From Chlamydiota bacterium (GTDB lineage: Bacteria; Chlamydiota; Chlamydiia; Chlamydiales; SM23-39), in contig JAJFMM010000112.1 in NCBI GenBank assembly GCA_021772165.1, forward strand, positions 1 to 8,805: a stretch of DNA of 8,805 bases. Reading direction: 5' to 3'. Position 1 is the first letter of the stretch; each line of letters opens with the position of its first letter. Below, piece by piece: positions 1 to 5,843 of this stretch. The notes under the pieces were generated by a model. It made no database searches. It saw nothing but the letters and a program-made list of their open reading frames with translations, and was not told the DNA's origin. The translations under genes and the position numbers were made by a program.

Positions 1-555
1 CATGTTGAGACGATTGGCACAGCAGGTGAAGCGCCCGACGTCACCACCGTCGTAGAAACGGTAGAAGAGGTAGAGACGCTAACCTTCCCATCCGATCAGA
101 AGCTGGTCTATCTCACACAGACAACACTGAGCCTCGACGATGTAAAAGATGTGACCATCGCCCTAAAAGAGCGCTTTCCACAGATTGAGACGATGCCAAG
201 CTCCTCGATCTGTTACGCAACGACGAACCGCCAGATGGCACTCAGAGAAATTACCCAAGAGGCGGATCTCGTCCTCGTTGTGGGAGATCCGCAAAGCTCT
301 AATTCCAATCGCCTCAGAGAAGTCGCTGAAAGACGCGGCACGAGAGCCTTTCTGATCAACAGATCTTCAGAGATCAATCCGGATTGGTTGCAAGGTGTGC
401 AGACGATTGCCATGACAGCTGGAGCTTCGACGCCGGAATCGGTCGTACAAGATTCGGTAGCCAGACTCAAAGAGCTGGGTGTCACGGAAGTGAAAGAAGT
501 GGTTTATACAGACGAGAATGTTTTTTTCCAACTACCCAAGCAAGTGCTTGTCTAA
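1..555 (+). CDS. ispH: 4-hydroxy-3-methylbut-2-enyl diphosphate reductase, C-terminal part (5' end outside window)
   Basis: IspH reduces HMBPP to IPP and DMAPP in the last step of the MEP isoprenoid pathway, using a [4Fe-4S] cluster in the cytoplasm. The frame is open from base 1, so 184 C-terminal residues are visible and the first two cluster cysteines lie upstream. Three family signatures are seen. SSICYATTNRQ carries the third cluster cysteine (codon at 211-213). VGDPQSSNSNRL is the Ser/Asn diphosphate-binding loop (E. coli-type proteins have GSKNSSNSNRL). TAGASTPE is the C-terminal substrate-binding turn. Spacing between them fits the family and the protein ends normally after the last strand. 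A hairpin plus T-run follows the stop, so this is the last gene of its transcript. The next genes are convergent. Confidence 0.96.
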   Translation, partial: HVETIGTAGEAPDVTTVVETVEEVETLTFPSDQKLVYLTQTTLSLDDVKDVTIALKERFPQIETMPSSSICYATTNRQMALREITQEADLVLVVGDPQSSNSNRLREVAERRGTRAFLINRSSEINPDWLQGVQTIAMTAGASTPESVVQDSVARLKELGVTEVKEVVYTDENVFFQLPKQVLV

Positions 556-574
556 AGGATTTATAAGTCGGGAC

Positions 575-609
575 AGGATAGAAATTATTTATCCTATTCT
601 CTTTTTTTT
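575..609 (+). terminator. Rho-independent terminator of ispH
   Basis: The stem 575-582 / 588-595 (AGGATA paired with TATCCT plus one G-U and one A-U pair) closes a 5-base loop. It is followed by a T-rich tail ending in eight T at 602-609. It lies 19 bases after the ispH stop. The orientation serves the plus strand. Read on the minus strand the hairpin is not followed by a T-run, so it is unlikely to end the convergent operon as well. Confidence 0.7.
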
Positions 610-924
610 CTAAGACTTCAGTAGGAGAGTGTTGCACTTGTGTGAGCAAAGCTCTTCCGGATGTGCATAGTCATGTAATTCAGAGGCTTCGCAAAAATGG
701 TGATTGCAAAATTCAGTGAGTTCTTCCGTACCCGAGAGGCTGTCTATGCATCTCAGTAAGCAAACCCGGTAACTATTCAGATTCTGGGGATTCGGGCGAA
801 TATTGAGCACGCTCAAGGCAAATGCCGTAATGGATGTAATCACAGATCCTGAAATCGCTAATTCTACGAGAAATTGAGCGTTGGGATTATGATTATTAAG
901 TGCTCTTGGCAGGATCCCATTCAT
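610..924 (-). CDS. Small cysteine-rich protein with hydrophobic N-terminus (paralogue of the upstream gene)
   Basis: I do not recognise this 104-residue protein from any named family. Residues about 18-41 form a hydrophobic stretch (a membrane segment or uncleaved signal). The polar C-terminal half carries six cysteines: C55-X3-C59, C73-X4-C78 and C93-X3-C97, with several histidines between and beside them (75, 76, 84, 88, 95). The first two pairs are separated by 13 residues, exactly as in the neighbouring 82-residue protein. The hydrophobic parts also align (AISGSVITSITAFAL against TISAVAVTSAITTIAL), so the two genes are a tandem duplication. The start codon sits one base after the upstream stop, so translation is probably coupled. 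This is the last gene of the opp operon. I infer a membrane-anchored, disulfide-stabilised or metal-binding domain outside the cytoplasm; the sequence does not show which. Confidence 0.72.
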   Translation of the reverse strand: MNGILPRALNNHNPNAQFLVELAISGSVITSITAFALSVLNIRPNPQNLNSYRVCLLRCIDSLSGTEELTEFCNHHFCEASELHDYAHPEELCSHKCNTLLLKS

Positions 925-925
925 C

Positions 926-1174
926 CTAGTCTTCCCAGGGGTTTAGGTGTTTATGTAAGCACTGGTAGATGCAAACATCGCTGGCCATATCCAAACTCGG
1001 AAAGAGATTTATGCAACGATTCACACAAATCATATAGGCATCTTTATCTACCTCGGCAGATGCCTGTGGTAGGCTTTGCAACAGGTTGAGGGCAATCGTT
1101 GTAATGGCTGATGTGACTGCAACTGCACTGATTGTTTGTAGAGTAATCTGGTTGTTGGCTCCGATAGCTAGCAT
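926..1174 (-). CDS. Small twin-CX3C protein with hydrophobic N-terminus
   Basis: This is an 82-residue protein of unknown function. I place the start at the ATG at 1174 because AGGAGT lies six bases before it (minus strand, 1181-1186) and overlaps the stop of the methyltransferase gene. A longer reading from 1201 would overlap that gene and lacks such a site. Residues about 10-33 are hydrophobic. LPQASAEVD at about 35-43 could be a signal peptidase I site, which would release a roughly 42-residue mature domain. That domain has C50-X3-C54 and C68-X3-C72 separated by 13 residues, then a CLHKH tail. The spacing recalls helical-hairpin twin-CX3C proteins, but the resemblance rests only on cysteine pattern and does not show homology. 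The next gene is a paralogue. Confidence 0.78.
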   Translation of the reverse strand: MLAIGANNQITLQTISAVAVTSAITTIALNLLQSLPQASAEVDKDAYMICVNRCINLFPSLDMASDVCIYQCLHKHLNPWED

Positions 1175-1180
1175 AGAATG

Positions 1181-1186
1181 ACTCCT
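1181..1186 (-). promoter_or_regulatory. Ribosome binding site AGGAGT fixing the start of the 82-residue protein
   Basis: AGGAGT is placed six bases before the ATG at 1174 and overlaps the TAG stop of the preceding methyltransferase gene. It selects the shorter start and points to termination-reinitiation coupling between the two genes. Confidence 0.75.
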
Positions 1187-1973
1187 ATTTCGTTGCTTCA
1201 ATTTCGAGGCGCGTTACGATAAAGCTCACGCGTCCCTGCTCGTCTACAGGCAGGATTTTCAGATAGGCGTCGAGCAGTTCTGTCAGAAAGAGATTCTTCA
1301 GATTTACAGGAAGAGGTCTTAAGTAGGGAAACCACTGTTGTAAAAATCCGTGGAACTCTGATCTGGAAGGAAACAGTTCTTGTTTGGTGAAGGTCTCTAG
1401 TCTCGTCGGTGTCAGATGCGCTTCTGAGAGAAGTTGAGCATACTCCTCTTCCTCGTAAAATCTCCAAGGTGCTCGGAACTCTGTAAAGTAGGATGCCCAC
1501 TTTTCTGATCTGAGTAGCTCTGAGAGTGCTTGATCTAGGGCTGTTGGCAATCCTGTTGGCATCTGTATGTAGAGTCTGCCGCCGGGCTTCAGCGCTTTTT
1601 TAAACGAGAGAAGGGCTTGTCTCTGCTCGAATATCCACTGCATTGCGGAAACGGAGGTGATCAGATCGAACTGTCTGTTGTAATTGATCTTTGCTGCATC
1701 TTGTACGGAAAAGGTGAGGTTCTCTCTATCGGAAAATAGCTCCTGGGCAAATGCGATCATCGAGTGTGACTGGTCGATACCGATGATTTCTGCTCGAGGA
1801 AGTGTGCGAGCAAGCGCCGCGGTGATGTTTCCATCTCCACAACCTACATCGAGGATAGCTGTTACTCCATTCAGATCCATCCGTTCGAGGAATTCTTCTG
1901 CGGAGGATTTTTGTGATGCTGAAAGCGTAGTAAAGGCTAGCATGCATGCCATAGCCCAAATGGGTATCTTCAT
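1185..1973 (-). CDS. Class I SAM-dependent methyltransferase, Tam-like; N-terminus uncertain
   Basis: This 262-residue protein has a Rossmann methyltransferase core. Motif I is LDVGCGDGN at 41-49, the acidic end of strand 2 is GIDQS at 65-69, an FDLITSVSAMQW segment lies at 102-113, and LKPGGRLYI follows at about 128-136. The C-terminal half (helices with W and F before a final beta hairpin) fits the trans-aconitate methyltransferase-like group of small-molecule methyltransferases. The substrate is unknown. As read, the first 20 residues form a signal-peptide-like sequence, odd for an enzyme needing cytoplasmic SAM. The +1 frame just upstream encodes SLYYAFS, which fits the usual N-terminus of this family, so a one-base indel near 1908-1918 is possible. 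No good ribosome site precedes 1973. The gene starts 26 bases after oppF and is part of the opp operon. Confidence 0.85.
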   Translation of the reverse strand: MKIPIWAMACMLAFTTLSASQKSSAEEFLERMDLNGVTAILDVGCGDGNITAALARTLPRAEIIGIDQSHSMIAFAQELFSDRENLTFSVQDAAKINYNRQFDLITSVSAMQWIFEQRQALLSFKKALKPGGRLYIQMPTGLPTALDQALSELLRSEKWASYFTEFRAPWRFYEEEEYAQLLSEAHLTPTRLETFTKQELFPSRSEFHGFLQQWFPYLRPLPVNLKNLFLTELLDAYLKILPVDEQGRVSFIVTRLEIEATK

Positions 1974-1999
1974 ATCGCGTTATCCGTAAAAAATTTAGA

Positions 2000-2989
2000 T
2001 CAACTTTTATAGCTCGCAGCGGGTTTTTCTGCAATGGTAGAAGGGGCGTTTAGAAAGCAGGCTGAGTGGTGGCCGGGTGCGTTTTCTCTGAGTTCCGGTT
2101 TTTGCTGAAAACAGATCGCTTTTGCCATGGGACAGCGTGACGAGAAGGCGCAGCCTTTAGGTGGGTCGAAAGGGGAGGGGGGCTCTCCTTTGAGAAAGAC
2201 TTGTGTGCGCTTTTTCTCCTCTGCCGGATTGTGCAGCGGTATGGAGGCGATCAGCATCTTTGTGTAGGGGTGCCGGGGATTGCTGAAGAGCTCTTCTGCA
2301 GGCCCTGTTTCTACAAACTCTCCGTGGTACATCACTGCGATGCGTGAGGCGAGCACTTTGACCATCGAGAGGTCGTGGGCAATAAAGAGGTAGGTGAGGT
2401 TTAGCTCTTTTTGTAGCTTTAGCAGGAGGTTTGCAATTTGCGCCTGGATCGAGACGTCGAGTGCGGAGATCGGTTCGTCGCAGACGATGAATTCAGGAGA
2501 GAGTGCGAGTGCGCGGGCGATGCCGATGCGCTGTCTCTGGCCGCCGCTGAATTCGTGGGGAAATCGGCCGGCAGCATTCTGAGGCAGATTGACGAGATCG
2601 AGCAGCTCCTGAATGCGCTTTTGATGATTTTGGCCGGGTTCATGTATGACGAGGGGCTCTCCGATGATGTCTCGCACGGTCATGCGTGGATTGAGCGACG
2701 AGAAGGGGTCTTGAAAGATCATCTGCAGGTGACGGCGCATCGGTTTCATCTGTGAGAGCGAGAGTTTCGTTAGATCTTGTCCGTGGAAAAAGATTTTGCC
2801 CGCGGAAGGCTCGTAGAGTCGCAGGAGTGTGCGTCCCAACGTCGATTTGCCGCAGCCCGATTCTCCGACGATGCCAAGTGTCTGGCCGGGATAGATCGAA
2901 AAGCTGGTCGGTTTGAGCGCGGTCAGGCTGCGTTTGCCGACGGTAAAGGTCTTGGAGAGCTTTTCAGCGCGGATCAGTGGCAAAAGCAT
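2000..2989 (-). CDS. oppF: Oligopeptide ABC transporter ATP-binding protein OppF
   Basis: This is one of the two ATPases that power oligopeptide import, working at the inner face of the cytoplasmic membrane with OppD on the OppB/OppC channel. I chose the ATG at 2989 (329 residues) because AAAGGA lies six bases before it; in-frame ATGs at 2995 and 3031 lack a properly spaced site. Visible parts are Walker A GESGCGKS (42-49), Q-loop Q93, signature FSGGQRQR (about 147-154), Walker B FIVCDEP (167-173) and the switch histidine in AHD (205). The C-terminal Opp/Dpp extension has C280, C286, C293 and C311, the four-cysteine pattern known to hold an Fe-S cluster in dipeptide transporter ATPases. DEPISALDVSIQAQ is typical of OppF rather than OppD. 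It overlaps oppD by 26 bases. Confidence 0.95.
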   Translation of the reverse strand: MLLPLIRAEKLSKTFTVGKRSLTALKPTSFSIYPGQTLGIVGESGCGKSTLGRTLLRLYEPSAGKIFFHGQDLTKLSLSQMKPMRRHLQMIFQDPFSSLNPRMTVRDIIGEPLVIHEPGQNHQKRIQELLDLVNLPQNAAGRFPHEFSGGQRQRIGIARALALSPEFIVCDEPISALDVSIQAQIANLLLKLQKELNLTYLFIAHDLSMVKVLASRIAVMYHGEFVETGPAEELFSNPRHPYTKMLIASIPLHNPAEEKKRTQVFLKGEPPSPFDPPKGCAFSSRCPMAKAICFQQKPELRENAPGHHSACFLNAPSTIAEKPAASYKS

Positions 2990-3929
2990 TGACATTCCTT
3001 TCGTTGTGGAGCCAGCAGGCTGTATTTTCATGTGTGGGAGGAAATTCGCGTGCGCAGATGTTCATCGCATGGGGACAGCGCGCTGCAAAGGGGCAGCCGG
3101 GCGGTGGTGTGAAGAGCGATGGCGGCGAGCCTTCGATCGCGTAGAGCTTTTCACCTCGTTTTGTTTGGAGTGTGGGCAGCGAGTAGAGCAGCATTTTTGT
3201 GTAGGGGTGCTTTGGCGCGGTGAGCACGTCTTGTGCTGTGCCGGCTTCGACGATTTTCCCTGCGTACATCACGAGCACGCGGTCGCAGAGGCTTGCAACA
3301 GCGCCGATGTCGTGTGTAATGACGATTTGGCTCATCTTGAGCTGCTTGAGTAGATGCAGGATCTGCGCTTGGATGGTTGGGTCGAGTGCTGTGGTCGGTT
3401 CATCGGCGATCAGGATGCGCGGTTTGGCGGCCAAAGCAATGGCGATGAGAACTCTTTGCCGCAAGCCTCCGCTGAGCTGGTGAGGGAATTGCGTGTAGCG
3501 CGCTTCCGGATCGGGCACTCCGGTTAGGCGCAGGAGCTCGATTGCGCGCTCTTGAGCAGCTTTCGGCGCTGCTAGCCGATGGTAGAGGATCGATTCGGTA
3601 ATCTGCGCGCCGATCTGCATCGTTGGGTTGAGAGAGGTCATCGGATCTTGGAAGATCATACCGATTTCACGGCCGCGTATGGCTCGCAATCTCTCAGGGG
3701 TGAGCTGCAGGAGATCGACGCCGTCAAAGAGCACTTTTCCTGTTTCGATTTTAGAGGGAATGAGGCGCAGCAGTGACTGGACGAGTGCGCTTTTACCGCA
3801 GCCGGACTCTCCGACGATCCCGATGATTTCTCCCTCATTCAGCTGGAAGCTCACGTCTCTGACTGCATGCAGTTTTCGATCTTGGATCGAAAACGAAACG
3901 CTTAAGTTTTGCACATCGAGCAGTGCCAT
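2964..3929 (-). CDS. oppD: Oligopeptide ABC transporter ATP-binding protein OppD
   Basis: This is the partner ATPase of OppF, 321 residues. It has Walker A GESGCGKS (40-47), Q-loop Q94 in FQDPMTSLNP, signature LSGGLRQR (152-159; the family usually has LSGGMRQR), Walker B ILIADEP (172-178) followed by TTALDPTIQAQ, and switch H206 in THD. The C-terminal extension carries C279, C285, C292 and C305 in the same spacing class as OppF, consistent with the Fe-S cluster seen in structures of dipeptide transporter ATPases. The start at 3929 follows GAGGT with six bases between, and is one base beyond the oppC stop. All catalytic residues are present, so both nucleotide sites of the OppD/OppF pair should be active. 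Confidence 0.95.
   Translation of the reverse strand: MALLDVQNLSVSFSIQDRKLHAVRDVSFQLNEGEIIGIVGESGCGKSALVQSLLRLIPSKIETGKVLFDGVDLLQLTPERLRAIRGREIGMIFQDPMTSLNPTMQIGAQITESILYHRLAAPKAAQERAIELLRLTGVPDPEARYTQFPHQLSGGLRQRVLIAIALAAKPRILIADEPTTALDPTIQAQILHLLKQLKMSQIVITHDIGAVASLCDRVLVMYAGKIVEAGTAQDVLTAPKHPYTKMLLYSLPTLQTKRGEKLYAIEGSPPSLFTPPPGCPFAARCPHAMNICAREFPPTHENTACWLHNERNVNAFATDPR
2996..3001 (-). promoter_or_regulatory. Ribosome binding site AAAGGA fixing the oppF start
   Basis: AAAGGA abuts an ATG at 2995 and lies six bases before the ATG at 2989. Normal spacing favours 2989. The site lies inside the end of oppD, so the two genes are translationally linked. Confidence 0.65.
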
Positions 3930-3930
3930 C

Positions 3931-4830
3931 TTAGGACCTCAGTCTTGGGTCGAGCGCATCTCTGAGCGCATTTCCGACAATATTGAACGAAAGCATCGTC
4001 AGTGTGATGAAGATCGAGGGGAAAATAAGTCTCCATGGATAGAACTCCATGGCGCCGATGCCTTCATTGATCATGACGCCCCAGCTGGAAAACGGCGCTT
4101 GGAGTCCGAGGCCGAGAAAGCTCAAAAACGCTTCTGTGAAGATCGCTGTCGGAATGGTGAGTGTCAGCGTCGCTAGGATCGGGCCGAGTGCGTTCGGGAT
4201 CAGGTGATGGGCCACGATGCGTGTGGTCGATGCGCCGATCGCTTTTGCGGAGAGGACGTAGTCGCTCTGCTTGATCTGCAGGATCTGCGCTCTTGTGATG
4301 CGCGCCATGTTGATCCATCCGATCAGGGCGAGTGCGATGAAGATCGTCTTGAGGCCGCTGCCCATGTAGACGGTGAGCAAAAGCACCATGAGCAGCGTAG
4401 GGATCGTGTGGAGCACGTCACAGATGCGCATCATCAGCTCGTCCACCCAGCCGCCGAAGTAGGCTGCAATCGATCCCCAGAGAACGCCGATGGCACCGTC
4501 AAGCAGTGCGGCTGCAATGCCGATGGAGAGAGAGATGCGCGCGCCCCACCAGACGCGGCAAAAAACGTCGCGACCCAGATCGTCGCTGCCAAACCAGTAT
4601 TTTGCACAAGGTGGTGTGTTTTTCAGCGAGAGGTAGATCTTGGAGTAGGTATACGAGCTGAGCATCGGGCCGATGATCGCCATGATGCAGAAAAAAATGA
4701 GGAGAAAGAGGCAGAGCATCGCCATGCGGTTTTTGCAAAAGCGTCTTCTGGCGTCTTGCAGGTAGGAGAGGCTCTCGGGCTCTTGGCTCTCAACGATGAG
4801 CTCTTTAGCAAGAGGGGCGAAATCATCCAT
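3931..4830 (-). CDS. oppC: Oligopeptide ABC transporter permease OppC
   Basis: This is a 299-residue membrane permease that forms the peptide channel with OppB. A polar N-terminal tail (about 1-36) leads into a first membrane helix at about 37-57. A periplasmic section carries the family's FGSDDLGRDVFCR segment (80-92), and five further hydrophobic stretches follow. The cytoplasmic coupling loop (EAA motif) is at about 190-216, with AKAIGAS at its core, and docks onto the ATPases. GLGLQAPFSSWG near 240-251 is a typical OppC/DppC segment, and the C-terminus ends ALRDALDPRLRS as in the family. The start overlaps the end of oppB by eight bases (ATGGATGA), a classic coupling arrangement. Confidence 0.95.
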   Translation of the reverse strand: MDDFAPLAKELIVESQEPESLSYLQDARRRFCKNRMAMLCLFLLIFFCIMAIIGPMLSSYTYSKIYLSLKNTPPCAKYWFGSDDLGRDVFCRVWWGARISLSIGIAAALLDGAIGVLWGSIAAYFGGWVDELMMRICDVLHTIPTLLMVLLLTVYMGSGLKTIFIALALIGWINMARITRAQILQIKQSDYVLSAKAIGASTTRIVAHHLIPNALGPILATLTLTIPTAIFTEAFLSFLGLGLQAPFSSWGVMINEGIGAMEFYPWRLIFPSIFITLTMLSFNIVGNALRDALDPRLRS

Positions 4831-5752
4831 GAGCGCGCCTCTTTATTTTGACGCGCGGATCGAGCAGCGAATAGGCGATGTCGGAGAGGAAGATGCTGAT
4901 CATTAGAAAAGCGCTGTAGAAAATGGTGATGCCCATGATGACCGGATAGTCGCGATTATGGATCGAGTGGATCAGCCAGTCGCCGAGGCCCGGAATCGCG
5001 AAGATGCGCTCGACGACAAAGCTGCCGGTGAGGATCTGTGCGCTGACAGGGCCGAGGTAGGAGACGACCGGTAGTAGGGCGTTTCGGAGGCCATGCTTGA
5101 TGGCGATGCGAAAGAGGGGTAGGCCCTTGGCCATCGCCGTGCGTATGAAATCTTGCTGGAGCACATCGACCATGTTGGAGCGAGTGAGTCTTGCGATGAA
5201 GGCTGTCGGCAGCGCCGCGAGCGCCAGCGTGGGTAAAATCGTATGGTCGAAGCTGCCCCAGCGGGCGACCGGAAGCAGATGGAGCTTAAGGCCGACGAAG
5301 TATTGCAGAAGCGAGGCGAAGACGAAGTTCGGCACAGCAATGCCGAGCGTCGAGATCACCATGGCGACATTGTCTTGCCAGCCGGATCTCTGCATCGCCG
5401 CCCAAGTGCCGAGCAGAATGCCCGAGGGCACCGCGACCAATAGCGCCTGCAGTCCTAGTTGAGCCGAGACGGGAAAGCCGTGGGAGATGAGCTGGGCAAC
5501 GGGCCTGCCATGGTAGATCAGGGAAAGGCCGAAATCGAAGTTAAGAAATCCTTTGACATACTTGACGTACTGGATCCAGAGAGGCTGGTCGAGGCCATAG
5601 TAGGCTCTCAGGGCTTGGAGCACTTCCTCGGTGATGCGATCATCGAGAAAGGGATCGCCCGGAACGAGCTTCATCAGAAAAAAAGTGCCTGTCAGGACGA
5701 AAAAGAGCGACGTAAACAGGATTAAAGCTTTTTTACATAAGTATCTTACCAT
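4823..5752 (-). CDS. oppB: Oligopeptide ABC transporter permease OppB
   Basis: This is the second channel permease, 309 residues, and the first gene of the minus-strand operon. The first membrane helix (about 9-28) is followed by LVPGDPF (29-35), the hallmark after helix 1 in OppB/DppB proteins, then YGLDQPLWIQY (52-62) and FDFGLSL (72-78). The EAA coupling loop is at about 202-230 with TAMAKGL (205-211). The end SLLDPRVKIK is typical. No oppA gene lies between oppB and the divergent rimO, so the binding protein must come from elsewhere. The ATG at 5752 is the only sensible start, yet the nearest strong Shine-Dalgarno (GGGAGG, minus strand, about 5768-5773) is about 14 bases away and lies in a small hairpin. 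Confidence 0.95.
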   Translation of the reverse strand: MVRYLCKKALILFTSLFFVLTGTFFLMKLVPGDPFLDDRITEEVLQALRAYYGLDQPLWIQYVKYVKGFLNFDFGLSLIYHGRPVAQLISHGFPVSAQLGLQALLVAVPSGILLGTWAAMQRSGWQDNVAMVISTLGIAVPNFVFASLLQYFVGLKLHLLPVARWGSFDHTILPTLALAALPTAFIARLTRSNMVDVLQQDFIRTAMAKGLPLFRIAIKHGLRNALLPVVSYLGPVSAQILTGSFVVERIFAIPGLGDWLIHSIHNRDYPVIMGITIFYSAFLMISIFLSDIAYSLLDPRVKIKRRAHG

Positions 5753-5757
5753 AGAGA

Positions 5758-5772
5758 GAAGGAATATCCTCC
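5758..5772 (-). promoter_or_regulatory. Possible leader hairpin overlapping the oppB Shine-Dalgarno
   Basis: In the oppB transcript, GGAGGA (5767-5772) can pair with UCCUUC (5758-5763) around a three-base loop, with one G-U pair. It holds the only purine-rich ribosome-binding-like sequence before oppB. The structure is short and may be chance; regulation is inferred only from position. Confidence 0.3.
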
Positions 5773-5814
5773 CTATGACATTCTTTTTGCAAGGGAAAAA
5801 AAGGTCTTATACCC

Positions 5815-5820
5815 TATAAT
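5815..5820 (+). promoter_or_regulatory. Candidate -10 box TATAAT for rimO-rlmI
   Basis: A perfect TATAAT lies 23 bases before the rimO ATG in the divergent oppB/rimO gap. No convincing -35 box is found at 16-18 bases; the nearest TTGCAA (5787-5792) is 22 bases away. On the opposite strand TATAAG at about 5806-5811 is a possible oppB -10, also without a clear -35. The assignments are therefore tentative. Confidence 0.4.
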
Positions 5821-5843
5821 CCTGCCGATTTTTGAGGCATATT

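Noticed and set aside
926..1201. Longer start for the small twin-CX3C protein (ATG at 1201)
   Set aside because: It would overlap the methyltransferase end and lacks a ribosome site, while AGGAGT sits six bases before the ATG at 1174.
2990..3031. Longer oppF starts at 3031 and 2995
   Set aside because: The extra residues are not family-like, and the only good ribosome site is spaced for the ATG at 2989.
2913..3353. Plus-strand open frame opposite oppD/oppF
   Set aside because: It lies fully antisense to the conserved cysteine region and ATPase core of OppD. There is no ribosome site or homology.
4030..4053. Direct repeat of CTCCATGG within oppC
   Set aside because: It lies within conserved coding sequence and is short; coincidence is the simplest explanation.
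4204..4851. Plus-strand open frame of 215 codons opposite oppC
   Set aside because: It is antisense to a clear OppC gene in a GC-rich stretch, rich in charged residues with no recognisable domain, and is best explained as a shadow frame.
5832..5843. TTG start of rimO four codons upstream
   Set aside because: GAGG at 5834-5837 overlaps that TTG and is correctly spaced for the ATG at 5844.
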